This document shows positions 54,601 to 61,393 of a stretch of DNA of 64,000 nt, piece by piece. Position numbers and translations under genes: made by a program. Location of the stretch: assembly GCF_035953295.1 (NCBI RefSeq), contig NZ_CP108370.1:7301001-7365000 (forward strand). The letters are read 5' to 3'. A model generated the notes under the pieces. The model searched no databases. It was not told where the DNA came from and saw nothing but the letters and a program-made list of their open reading frames with translations. Each line of letters opens with the position of its first letter. Positions within the stretch are counted from its first letter, which is position 1. The stretch is from Streptomyces sp. NBC_01335. Its GTDB lineage: Bacteria; Actinomycetota; Actinomycetes; Streptomycetales; Streptomycetaceae.

Positions 54601-54976
54601 GCATGATCGGGATGTCGCCGTTCGCCCCGGAGCACCCGACGCCGTTCAGATGGGTCAGGCTGAAGCCGCGGATCTTCGTCGCGTCGTACTGGTAGCCGCC
54701 GGGAGCGGGTGTCGAGACCTGCTTGCCCCGCGAGTTCTGCGGGCTCCAGGCCAGCATGCCGAACGGCTGAACGGCGCCCGGGTAGGTGTTGCCCGCGTTC
54801 GCGGTGCCGATCAGCGGGTGGACGTACGACACCGGGTCCTTGACGGTGTCGTACGAGGACGCCGCCGATGCGGGGGCGGCTGTGGCGGCCAGCCCCAGAG
54901 CGGCCATGGCGGTCACCGCGACGCAGCTGACGGCTCTGAGCCCGGGGTGCGTCCGACGGTTGTGCGTGTCTGACAC
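51626..54976 (-). CDS. Secreted GH92 alpha-mannosidase, second copy
   Basis: A 1116-residue enzyme. The GTG start at 54976 gives a signal peptide ending ATAAPASAASS; the longer frame to 55255 is intergenic. The GH92 module starts almost at once (VSYVHPLIGTANAGNTYPGAVQPFGM) and holds GNDDAGTMSSWYVFSALGMYP near its end, with Asp-Asp where family enzymes carry the catalytic or calcium acids. After it come an alpha-galactosidase NEW3-like beta domain and a further beta-sandwich. It differs in architecture from the first GH92 enzyme (no N-terminal discoidin domain), so it probably attacks a different mannoside. GACAACGTTGTC lies 80 bases upstream. CAGGA precedes the start. Confidence 0.92.
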   Translation of the reverse strand: MSDTHNRRTHPGLRAVSCVAVTAMAALGLAATAAPASAASSYDTVKDPVSYVHPLIGTANAGNTYPGAVQPFGMLAWSPQNSRGKQVSTPAPGGYQYDATKIRGFSLTHLNGVGCSGANGDIPIMPYVGDVDTSPTSDATDAKYASDFAHADETSTPGYYKVGLASGASAALTTTARTGTGQFGFPADKPATMLFRTSNSESGSTAATVKIDKAGRTVTGSVTAGNFCGPQSANNRKDLYTLYFTAHFDKDFAKVGTWTDDTVRPGSTSASGGTGYSSSGNPVAGKGSGAYVTFADGTTAAQAKVAVSYVSAQNAEDNLRAENGRHATFDSVRKQAAKNWNKALKTIEVGGGTDAQRSTFYTALYHSMLEPTLTSDVDGRYLGADLKPHKLAKGQKAQYGTFSGWDQYRAQVQLMTLINPRAGSDYAQSLYNYASQRGGEWDRWLLENGKTSVMSGDPSAAAVAGIYAFGGHDFDVEGALKSLVTAATVPTANDSDSSGCNVECVGQRPALDKYLELGYVPADGCHCWGGAAETLEDAAADYGLSELSRQTGKNADAKKFLARSGSWSYVFDANATPEGGYVRDRKADGTWAGTFTPGTGTGFVEGSSARYTWMVYSDIAGLSAAMGGNDTTVKRLDAFFRTPDGKFDFTAKDATRYDPTNEPDINAPYLYNYLGAPYKTQETVRAEVDQLWTDTPGGIPGNDDAGTMSSWYVFSALGMYPQNPSRADLVLTAPLFPHAVVHTGHGKTITIKAPAASSANTYIHGLKVDGKKTEKTWVPASFVTRGGTLDYTLGATPDTSWGSAAADAPPSFPGGGVKYFTGATPEQVKIEPGSGSAETTVKVQTLETKATTVHWTATAPSGVTVTPSAGDFTVPAGGSVSAKLTVSATADTTEGHYTVPVTLKSSDGATLPKTSVAVTVAEKNGMLWNRNSTGISTDDTNPQANFDGEGWSYSAAALAAAGTTPGGTVSSGGFDFTWPAAGAGDPDNIEVTGTTPQVLNVPSAEGDTKLSLLGSAAEGAATGKLTLTYTDGTTQQADVGFSDWTLGGGSQQPSYGNTVAVHTTYRDVQGGGKDPVGTEIFSSAPIALQAGKQLASVTLPATTNGGIIHIFAVATA

Positions 54977-55055
54977 CGATCCTGCCCTTCGTGTGTGACG
55001 GACGGTCAACGGGCGGGAGCGGAAACGCCGTTGCCTGCCCGGGCGAACCTGTCCC

Positions 55056-55067
55056 GACAACGTTGTC
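55056..55067. promoter_or_regulatory. LacI-type operator before GH92 gene 2
   Basis: Perfect palindrome GACAACGTTGTC, identical to that at 23149. Shared flanks extend the match to GACAACGTTGTCAA. Confidence 0.75.
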
Positions 55068-55153
55068 AACGACGGGAGGATGCTCCTCCTGCCGAGCCGG
55101 GGTGTCAAGGTCCCGCGGAGCCTTTGATCGTTTCGCGTACGCGGGGCACCCGG

Positions 55154-55345
55154 GTGTGGGCCGTCACCCCGGAGTCCGTACGCAAGGGCCGCCCCAAGGA
55201 CGAGGTCGGCAGCACGGTCCCGCCCGGCGGCACCGTGGAGCAGTGCACCGTCCACCTGGCGGCGGACGGTGACGAACCGTTCGCGGTCGGCTTCGAGGAC
55301 GCGGACGAAGGCGACCTCACCGGCTGGCGGGCGGACGTTTCCTGA
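55154..55345 (+). pseudogene. Short coding remnant with its own terminator
   Basis: The frame ending at 55345 has over 90% G/C in third positions across about 60 codons (VWAVTPESVRKGRPKDEVGS ... EDADEGDLTGWRADVS), which is how real genes look here. It has no ribosome site, and its upstream end runs into the GH92 operator region. A hairpin 16 bases after the stop looks like its terminator. I read it as the 3' end of a gene whose front was lost, perhaps when the GH92 gene arrived. A functional 63-residue protein from the GTG at 55154 is the alternative. Confidence 0.45.
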
Positions 55346-55360
55346 CGGCGGCTGCCGTTC

Positions 55361-55384
55361 GCCGAGCCCGGCACGGGGCTCGGC
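55361..55384 (+). terminator. Hairpin after the coding remnant
   Basis: GCCGAGCCC and GGGCTCGGC (9 pairs) around six bases, 16 bases after the stop at 55345. Confidence 0.6.
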
Positions 55385-55499
55385 CGCTCCGCAGGGTGGG
55401 TGATGTCGAGGAGCTGTGTGCGGCGGATGAAGGCGGCCTTCTCCCGTGCGGCGAGTGTTAGCCTGCCTGCGGTCATAATCGAACGCATACGGGGGAGAC

Positions 55500-55874
55500 G
55501 TGGTGGGGTTCGACGGCTACCAGGTCAAGGCGGGGCTGACCGGCCAGGCGCAGCAACTCGACGAAGCCGGTACGGACATGGACGGCGTCAGCTCGGCCGT
55601 CAAGGCCCGCACGACGTACGCGTACGACGACGCGGGCGGCAACGACGCCGCGTCGGCGCTCAACGCGTTCGCCAAGGCGTGGGAGGCGGAGTCCAGGAAC
55701 CTGGCGTCGGCGCTGCACGAGCTCGGTGGCAAGGTGCAGTTGGCCAAGGGGGCCTACGACGGCGCCGAAGGCCTGGTGCAGACGCGCATGGACAGCGTCC
55801 CCGCCGGCGGCACGAGCGGCACCACCGGTCCGTCGAGGCAGGGCGGTCACGCCTCGTCCCTGTCGAGCTACTGA
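55500..55874 (+). CDS. WXG100-like small secretion-associated protein
   Basis: A 124-residue protein. The first 95 residues are two predicted helices joined by a short turn (GFDGYQVKAGLTGQAQQLDEAG; ... AFAKAWEAESRNLASALHELGGKV), the shape and size of WXG100/ESX proteins, with W in AKAWEAE rather than a strict WxG. The tail is Gly/Ser/Thr-rich. Such proteins partner type VII secretion substrates. It is followed after 10 bases by the papain-fold gene, in one operon. Tandem GTG starts (55500, 55503) follow GGGGGAG. Export through type VII secretion is an inference; no secretion machinery genes lie in the window. Confidence 0.65.
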   Translation: MVGFDGYQVKAGLTGQAQQLDEAGTDMDGVSSAVKARTTYAYDDAGGNDAASALNAFAKAWEAESRNLASALHELGGKVQLAKGAYDGAEGLVQTRMDSVPAGGTSGTTGPSRQGGHASSLSSY

Positions 55875-55884
55875 GGTCGGGCCG

Positions 55885-57468
55885 GTGTCTCTCTTCCCCT
55901 CTCCTTTCGATGCCCCTTCGGTCCGCCTCGCGACGCTGGCCGGCCTTTCCGAGAAGTTGCTCGGTGCCGGGAGCAAGAACGAGGTCCTCGACCTGATCGG
56001 CCAAGCCCTCGCGGTGCCCGAACCGGGCGGCGACCCGGGCGTCCTGGAGGGGCTGGCGAACCTCTACCGCGGCCAAGTGGGCCCCCTCAGCAGTGTGTTC
56101 GACCAGGTCGACCGGGTGGGCCGCAAAGGTATTCCGGAGGCATGGGTCGGCGACACGAGCGTCCTCGCCTCCGACGTGGTGAAGGCCGCCGGGCGGTCCG
56201 TGACCCAGATGAGCGAGGCGTTCCACGGCAGCGCGACGGTGCTGCTGACGCTGGCCGACGCGATCGGCGCCGCGCAGCGCAAGGACGAGCAGGGCCGCGG
56301 ACAGTTGCTGGAGCAGAAGCAGATGCTCGGCGGCAAGGACGGGTTCTTCGACAACCTGCACGAGAACGACGACGAGGAGTGGGACCGCAAGAACGCCGCC
56401 CACTTCGGTTCCACCGCGGTCGACCTGATGCACGCCGCCGTCTCCGAGGCGCAGGAGGCCACCCGCGTCGCGGCCCGGGACCTGAACAAGTGGGCCGCCG
56501 AGGCACGGGCCGGGAAGATGGGGACCAGCGAACTCACCGCCGTCGACAAGCTGATGCTCGCCGACACCGGTGTCGCGGGCGCCGACACCGAGCTGAACGA
56601 GATTCTCACGGCCGGCGATCTGGAGCGCGCGTCGACCCGTATGGACCAGCTCAGCCTCGACGACGAGACCGCCATGGAACGGATGCTGGCGAACTCCGAC
56701 AGTCCGCAGGAACGGGCCTATCTGATGAAGGCGCTGGCCGCGGGCCACAGCGTCGACGAGATCGGGAGGTTCCAGGACAAGATCCACGGCAAGGACCCCG
56801 ACTGGCTGCGCCGGCACCTCACTCCGGTGGTCACCGCCGGGGACAGCATGAACGACGAGGGCCTGGCGTCGGACGGTTCGAACAACAACAAGGACTTCGT
56901 GACGTTCGACGGCCAGCGGTGGATCCAGGGCGGCGACGGCTCCGAGGGCACCTGCGTGGCCTCGTCCACCGTCACCTCCCGCGCCATGGTCGACCCGCTG
57001 TACGCGCTCGAACTCACCGGCGGCCCCGACGGGCAGCAGGACGATCCCGACGCCTTCCGGCAGCGGCTGGTGGAGGAACAGCACCGGCTGCACACCGAGG
57101 GCGACGGCGGCGAGAACTGGGGCGGCATGGGCCCCGAGGGGCAGGAGCGGATCAACGACTCCACCATCGGCCGTGCCACCGGCAGTGACTACCAGCGCCA
57201 GGACCTGGACAACGCCGCCGACCGCAGGGCTGTCCTCACCGAGGTCGAGCGCTCGGTGGCGGAGGGCCGGCCGGTGCCGGTCGACGTCTCGGGCAAGGAG
57301 GGCGCCCACGCGATGACCATCATCGCCCAGGAAGGTGACATGCTCCAGGTGTACAACCCTTGGGGCGAGACCACTTGGGTCAGCGAGGACGACTTCATCA
57401 ACGGCCACATGGGCAAGGCTTCCAACAGTGATCTCCCCAATGCGTACAGCGTCTATCTTCCGCGGTGA
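55885..57468 (+). CDS. Papain-fold (C39/C1-like) cysteine peptidase, candidate secreted effector
   Basis: A 527-residue protein. The first two thirds (1-320) are mainly helical with ESX-like heptads and no signal peptide. The last third has the ordered triad of papain-type enzymes: Cys357 in EGTCVASS, His475 in GAHAM and Asn491 in YNPWG; the Cys-His spacing is 118 residues and the Asn follows 16 later. Gln348, nine residues before the Cys, could help form the oxyanion hole. Such C-terminal papain folds are common as toxin tips or cross-linking enzymes in polymorphic toxins. It follows a WXG100-like gene and precedes a chagasin-like lipoprotein. GTG at 55885 with GAGGT eight bases before. Proteolytic activity is inferred. 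Confidence 0.7.
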   Translation: MSLFPSPFDAPSVRLATLAGLSEKLLGAGSKNEVLDLIGQALAVPEPGGDPGVLEGLANLYRGQVGPLSSVFDQVDRVGRKGIPEAWVGDTSVLASDVVKAAGRSVTQMSEAFHGSATVLLTLADAIGAAQRKDEQGRGQLLEQKQMLGGKDGFFDNLHENDDEEWDRKNAAHFGSTAVDLMHAAVSEAQEATRVAARDLNKWAAEARAGKMGTSELTAVDKLMLADTGVAGADTELNEILTAGDLERASTRMDQLSLDDETAMERMLANSDSPQERAYLMKALAAGHSVDEIGRFQDKIHGKDPDWLRRHLTPVVTAGDSMNDEGLASDGSNNNKDFVTFDGQRWIQGGDGSEGTCVASSTVTSRAMVDPLYALELTGGPDGQQDDPDAFRQRLVEEQHRLHTEGDGGENWGGMGPEGQERINDSTIGRATGSDYQRQDLDNAADRRAVLTEVERSVAEGRPVPVDVSGKEGAHAMTIIAQEGDMLQVYNPWGETTWVSEDDFINGHMGKASNSDLPNAYSVYLPR

Positions 57469-57991
57469 CCGGGGCGGTGCCGCGGTCGCGGCCGTCGCAC
57501 TCCTCGCCTTCGCCGCCGCCGGGTGCGACTCGGGCGGCGACGATTCGGGCGGCGGCTCCTCGGGCGTCACCAGCCATTCGGTGAAGGACACCAGCATCAC
57601 GGCCGAGCCGGGCGAGCGCTTCTCGCTCACCGTCGACCAGAACGCCTCCACCCGCGAGTACTGGTACCTGGTCGATCCCGGGCCCGACAGCGCGGTGCTC
57701 GCCGACCGCGGCAAGGAGTACGCGTCGGACTCCGGCGACGAACCGACGCCCGGTGCCGGTGGCAAGCTCACCTTCACCTTCGAGGCCAAGGGCAAGGGGA
57801 CCACCCGGTTCACGCTGCTGCACTGCACCTTCACCACGTGCCAGGGCAACACCTCCACGCAACCCCCCGAGTCGACCGGACCCTCCGCCACCCCGACCGC
57901 GGGGACGGCCTCCTCCGCGGGGACGGCGTCCTCTTCCCCGTCCCCCTCGCCGGCTCCCGAGCGCATCACCTACACCGTCACCGTCAACTGA
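57440..57991 (+). CDS. Chagasin-like (I42) lipoprotein, candidate inhibitor/immunity protein
   Basis: A 183-residue lipoprotein. The signal ends FAAAGC (lipid Cys29). Residues about 50-183 follow the chagasin/I42 layout: NASTREYWY (68-76) in place of the NPTTGY loop, GAGG (105-108) as the GxGG loop, LTFTFEAKGKG strand, and final strand ITYTVTVN. The third loop, normally RPW, is replaced by a Ser/Thr/Pro stretch (135-172). Chagasins inhibit papain-type cysteine proteases by pushing these three loops into the active cleft. The gene overlaps the papain-fold gene by 29 bases. Together these facts suggest an inhibitor that protects the producer's outer face. It is the strongest inference of this cluster, but it is not proven. 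Confidence 0.65.
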   Translation: MRTASIFRGDRGGAAVAAVALLAFAAAGCDSGGDDSGGGSSGVTSHSVKDTSITAEPGERFSLTVDQNASTREYWYLVDPGPDSAVLADRGKEYASDSGDEPTPGAGGKLTFTFEAKGKGTTRFTLLHCTFTTCQGNTSTQPPESTGPSATPTAGTASSAGTASSSPSPSPAPERITYTVTVN

Positions 57992-58035
57992 CCGCAGCGC
58001 ACCAGCCAGCTGGGACGAGATAGCCGAGGCCCGCC

Positions 58036-58437
58036 ATGAACGACGCCCCGTACCCGCCGCACCGCACGGACGACGAGCTGGCCCGGCTCGACATCACCGT
58101 CCTGCTGCGTTACGGCCTCACCGCCGGACCCGGCCCCCGGCGCACCGCCCTGACCGGCGACGGTGCCGCGGCCGCGGCCGTCGTCCTGGACCGCCTCGGC
58201 ACCGAGCCGCGCTCGGTCGCCTTCCTCGCCGACACCGTGCGCGCCGGCGGACTCGCCCGCGCCGCGGAGCTGCCCGAGCCCGTGCCCGGCCGGGAGGCGG
58301 CCGTCCTCGTACACGAGTGGCTGCGCACCGGCGCCGAACTCGTGGGCGGGATCGCCGCCGACGACACCGCGGCAACCTGGCTGCGCGCCGTCGCGACCAT
58401 CATCGAACTGAAGCAGCTGACCCGGGCGCGCGGCTGA
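58036..58437 (+). CDS. Small helical unknown protein
   Basis: A 133-residue protein of mostly alpha-helical, Ala/Leu/Arg-rich sequence (TDDELARLDITVLLRYGL, VVLDRLGTEPRSVAFLADTV, AATWLRAVATIIEL). No signal peptide or known family. GAGG lies seven bases before the ATG. It lies 44 bases after the lipoprotein gene and probably ends the same operon; a role as chaperone or second immunity protein is possible but unsupported. An inverted-repeat fragment begins right at its stop. Confidence 0.65.
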   Translation: MNDAPYPPHRTDDELARLDITVLLRYGLTAGPGPRRTALTGDGAAAAAVVLDRLGTEPRSVAFLADTVRAGGLARAAELPEPVPGREAAVLVHEWLRTGAELVGGIAADDTAATWLRAVATIIELKQLTRARG

Positions 58438-58438
58438 A

Positions 58439-58491
58439 GCGTGTTGCGAAAGCAGCGCTGTCCGCCCGGAGGGCGGGTCCGGCGGCGTCCG
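58439..58491. repeat. Fragment of the 61219 element, right end only
   Basis: About 53 bases here match the right end of the element at 61219-61393 in opposite orientation, including 33 almost unchanged bases (GTCCGCCCGGAGGGCGGG, then TCCGGCGGCGTCCGG). A CCGCCC/GGGCGG hairpin lies inside. It starts two bases after the stop codon of the gene ending at 58437. Confidence 0.8.
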
Positions 58492-58582
58492 GGCCCGAGA
58501 GGCTCCCCGGATCCGGGCCGTACCCGCGAAGATCGTCACCGGACGGCAACAGGCCGCGACCGATCAGTCACCCAGCACTTTC

Positions 58583-59536
58583 TCAGTCGCGGGTGCGAAG
58601 GGTCGCCGCGGGGGTCGTGCCGTAGAGCTCACGGTACGCAGCCGCGAAGCGACCGACGTGCGGGAATCCCCAACGCGCGGCTACCTGGGTCACCGTGGAC
58701 GTGCTGGGGTCGGCGCTCTTCAGTTCGTGGTGGGCGCGGACGACACGCACCTGGCGCAGGTAGCCGAGCGGGCTCGTGTCGGCGTGCCGGCTGAAGGCGT
58801 ACTGCACGGCGCGCGGGGTGACGAACGCGGCAGCGGCGATGTCGGCCAGGCCTATGGCGCGATGGGCGTTCTCCTCGATGAAGGTCCTGGCCCGGCGCAG
58901 GGTGTCGGTGTGGGCGTCGCGGCTGTCGACGCGATGGAAATCGTCCCGGTACGCGGTGCTGGGGAGCGCGGCCAGGGCGACAGCGGCCAGATGCTGGGTG
59001 GCGGTGGCGACGACGAGGGGGTCCGGAGGGGTGGGCCCGGTCAGAACCTGGTCGCGGAGGAAGGCCACGGTACTGCCCAACCGACGGTTGGCTCCGACGT
59101 CGTGCGCGCGCTGACCCGTGAGACGGACCGGTCCCGGGGCGGAGTGAGCACCTGCGGCGGCCACCTGGCCGAGCACCGCCGGGTCGAACATCGAGATGGT
59201 GTAGCGCGCGGAGTGCAGGGCGCCGGTGTAGGGGCGGTCGGGAGGGGCGATGAGGAAGGTTTCGCCTGCGCCGTAGACCTCGTGGCGTCCCTCGGTGGTG
59301 TCCACCATGCTGCCGCTGTGCACGGTGATCAGACAGACCTGGCCCAGCGGGTTGGCGGTGTAGGACATGGTGTAGCCGAAGGTGAGGCGGTCGACGGTCA
59401 GGCCTTCGGCAGCGGTCCGTACGATGCGCGTCTGCGTGTCGCTGGGCCGGCCGCCGATCCGCATCGGCGTGTAGGCGCGCGACAGGAACTCCTCCGTCGC
59501 CTCCAGGCTTCCGCTGTCGAAACGCTCCGTCTTCAT
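58583..59536 (-). CDS. AraC family transcriptional regulator
   Basis: A 317-residue protein. The N-terminal beta-rich AraC_binding_2-like domain (about 15-170, TVHSGSMVDTTEG, EVYGAGETFLIAPP) senses a ligand or mediates dimerisation; the C-terminal 100 residues carry both helix-turn-helix motifs (IGLADIAAAAFVTPRAVQYAF and VTQVAARWGFPHVGRFAAAY). GGGGAGG lies seven bases before the ATG at 59536. It is monocistronic and convergent with the toxin operon. No adjacent target is evident. Length is usual for the OruR/GliR-like group. Confidence 0.9.
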   Translation of the reverse strand: MKTERFDSGSLEATEEFLSRAYTPMRIGGRPSDTQTRIVRTAAEGLTVDRLTFGYTMSYTANPLGQVCLITVHSGSMVDTTEGRHEVYGAGETFLIAPPDRPYTGALHSARYTISMFDPAVLGQVAAAGAHSAPGPVRLTGQRAHDVGANRRLGSTVAFLRDQVLTGPTPPDPLVVATATQHLAAVALAALPSTAYRDDFHRVDSRDAHTDTLRRARTFIEENAHRAIGLADIAAAAFVTPRAVQYAFSRHADTSPLGYLRQVRVVRAHHELKSADPSTSTVTQVAARWGFPHVGRFAAAYRELYGTTPAATLRTRD

Positions 59537-60001
59537 CTGTGCCTCCCCATGCGCGCTTCGGCGCGTCATTCCCGCCTCAGCGTACGACGCCGCCGCACGC
59601 GGCTCGCGGGCGCCGCGGGGTTGGCGCGGGGTCCAGCGGTGACCGCTCGGGAACATCGGCCCGTGACCGGCGATCCCTCCACAGGCCGGCCCGTGGTTCC
59701 GACGGGTGAGCGGCAACAGCTACGGCACCTCGCCGCGCTGTCCGAACGTCCGCGTACATCCCGTGTGCGAACGCCCCTCCGCCGTGCGGAGCACCGCATC
59801 CGACGCCGCACACCGGCCCGTCAGGAACCACGGGACGGCCTTCAGGGTCGGAAAACGAAGTGCCAAAGCCTCTGCCGCGAAACACCGGTCACCAAGCGCG
59901 GACACGTGGGTGTGCGGCGGGAGGGCGAGGGCATCCGTCGGGGCGGACGGCCCACCACGGCAGGGCCGGCCGTGGCATCCACGCACCGAGAGAGGTTTGC
60001 A
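59537..60001. other. Gene-free region between AraC and STAS genes
   Basis: About 465 bases holding the two divergent promoters. Open frames are present but unsupported. No hairpin or repeat of note was seen. Confidence 0.45.
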
Positions 60002-60388
60002 GTGCTCACAGCTCACACCGCCCGGCACAGCAGTGGGCGGGCCGAGGTCACGGCGTACCAGGATGTACAGGGTGGTCGATGCGTGCTGTATGCGCGGGGG
60101 GTTTTCGACATGGCGACCACTGGCGTCCTCGACGAAGCCGTGGGCCGGGCGCGGGTTCCCGACATCGTGATCGATTGCTCCGCCGTCACCTTCGCCGATC
60201 TCGCCTTTCTGCGCGCGCTGTCCGGCAGCGGATCCGAGGGCACGCGCATAGAGGTGGTCGCACCGTCCCTGGCCGTACGGCGCCTCCTCGACGTCACGGA
60301 AACCACCAGCCGCTTCCTCGCGGCGGGACATCCTCGTTCGGTGTCATGGAGTGCTCCCGTGCGGACCCCGCGCGCACCGGCGAACTGA
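60002..60388 (+). CDS. STAS-domain anti-sigma antagonist
   Basis: A 128-residue protein with a STAS core: RCVLYARGVFDMATTGVLDEAV, then IVIDCSAVTFADLAFLRAL and VVAPSLAVRRLLDVT. The usual phospho-Ser/Thr in the D(S/T)S-G position is altered (VTFADLAF), so regulation by phosphorylation may be lost. GAGAGG lies six bases before the GTG start. It is convergent with the RsbW-like gene 120 bases away, a natural but unproven pair. Confidence 0.8.
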   Translation: MLTAHTARHSSGRAEVTAYQDVQGGRCVLYARGVFDMATTGVLDEAVGRARVPDIVIDCSAVTFADLAFLRALSGSGSEGTRIEVVAPSLAVRRLLDVTETTSRFLAAGHPRSVSWSAPVRTPRAPAN

Positions 60389-60507
60389 ACGCCCGACATT
60401 CCGGGGCCCGTGCCGGGAGGACGACATCGGATTCCTCCCGCAGGGGAGAGGACGGACGCAGGCGATGCGACGACCGGTTCGAGCCGCCGGATCCACGGCG
60501 GAGAGCC

Positions 60508-60918
60508 TCAGGAGAGAGGAAGGACGGCTTCGATGCTCTTTCCGGTGGCGGTCGGGGTCACCGACAGGCTCTTCGACAGGCGGGCGACCATGGGCCAGCC
60601 GTAACCACCCACGGTGTACCGGCCGGGGGTGCGTGAGCGGGTGACGGGAAGCGCGGTACTTCCATCGCTGACCGACAGGAACAGTTCGTCGCCCGCGATC
60701 CACGCGGAGAACGCGGTGAGCCCTCCGCCGTGCAGGTACGCGTTGGTGACCAGCTCGGAGGTCACCAGGAGGGCATCGGCCCACACGACGCCGTCCCTGC
60801 GGCCGTCGCCGGGAACACACTGCTCACCGAGCAGTACCTCGACCTGCTCGCGGGCGTCAGCCGCGCTCGCCGGAAGGGCGGTGCAGGTATCCAGGACGCT
60901 TGCGAGTTCTTCGTTCAC
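60508..60918 (-). CDS. RsbW-like ATP-binding anti-sigma protein
   Basis: A 136-residue GHKL ATPase of anti-sigma type: N box ALLVTSELVTNAYLHGGG, G1 region SDGSTALPV and G2 region GGYGWPMVARLS. Start GTG at 60918 has GGAGG four bases upstream. Such proteins hold sigma factors or phosphorylate antagonists. With the STAS gene it could form a small partner switch beside the larger stressosome operon of this window. Its sigma partner is not in the window. Confidence 0.85.
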   Translation of the reverse strand: MNEELASVLDTCTALPASAADAREQVEVLLGEQCVPGDGRRDGVVWADALLVTSELVTNAYLHGGGLTAFSAWIAGDELFLSVSDGSTALPVTRSRTPGRYTVGGYGWPMVARLSKSLSVTPTATGKSIEAVLPLS

Positions 60919-61218
60919 ACCGCCTCCACTGTCCGTCTGTAACGTCTCGCCGCTCCCACATGCCCGCCGATCCTGGAAGTACGCAGTTCGGCGTTCATCT
61001 CGTGACCGGGATTTCCCGAGCGGTGATCCCTGCCGGGTACCCCGGGGGTGGCGAGGCGCGGCCGATGGCGCCGCCGACTGCCGAACCAGGGACTGCCCGC
61101 CCACCGGCCCCGGGGCCGCCGGTATCACTGAACGTGGGGGCCCGGCAGCCGGGGCCCCACGCTCACGGGAATCACGCCACCGCTCCGCAGCGCCGCTCCT
61201 GCCCGCTCGGCGGTGTGA
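60919..61218. other. Gene-free region before the inverted-repeat element
   Basis: About 300 bases, GC-rich. Apart from the promoter of the RsbW-like gene nothing was recognised. Confidence 0.4.
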
Positions 61219-61393
61219 GGCCCTGTGTCGAAAGTCCCGCCTGTCCGGCGACGCCCGGCACGCACGCTCGCCCTGTTGTCTGGATCGCCCCGATACATCC
61301 AGTATCGGGGTGACCATCCGCCGTGCGATCGCACGCACCGGACGCCGCCGGACCCGCCCTCCGGGCGGACGGCGCCACTTTCGACACACGCCC
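61219..61393. mobile_element. MITE-like inverted-repeat element, about 175 bases
   Basis: The ends are inverted repeats: GGCCCTGTGTCGAAAGT at 61219-61235 and its near-complement at 61377-61393 (15 of 17 pairs). Inside are a 9-pair hairpin at 61286-61308 and a CCGCCC/GGGCGG hairpin near the right end. No gene fits. Size, ends and inner stems suit a non-autonomous mobile or repeated intergenic element. A fragment of its right end lies at 58439. The right end touches the stop codon of the aldo/keto reductase gene. Target duplications are not evident. Confidence 0.65.
61286..61308. terminator. Hairpin inside the element
   Basis: CCCCGATAC and GTATCGGGG, 9 perfect pairs with loop ATCCA. It can act as a terminator for the reductase transcript that runs into the element. 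Confidence 0.6.
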
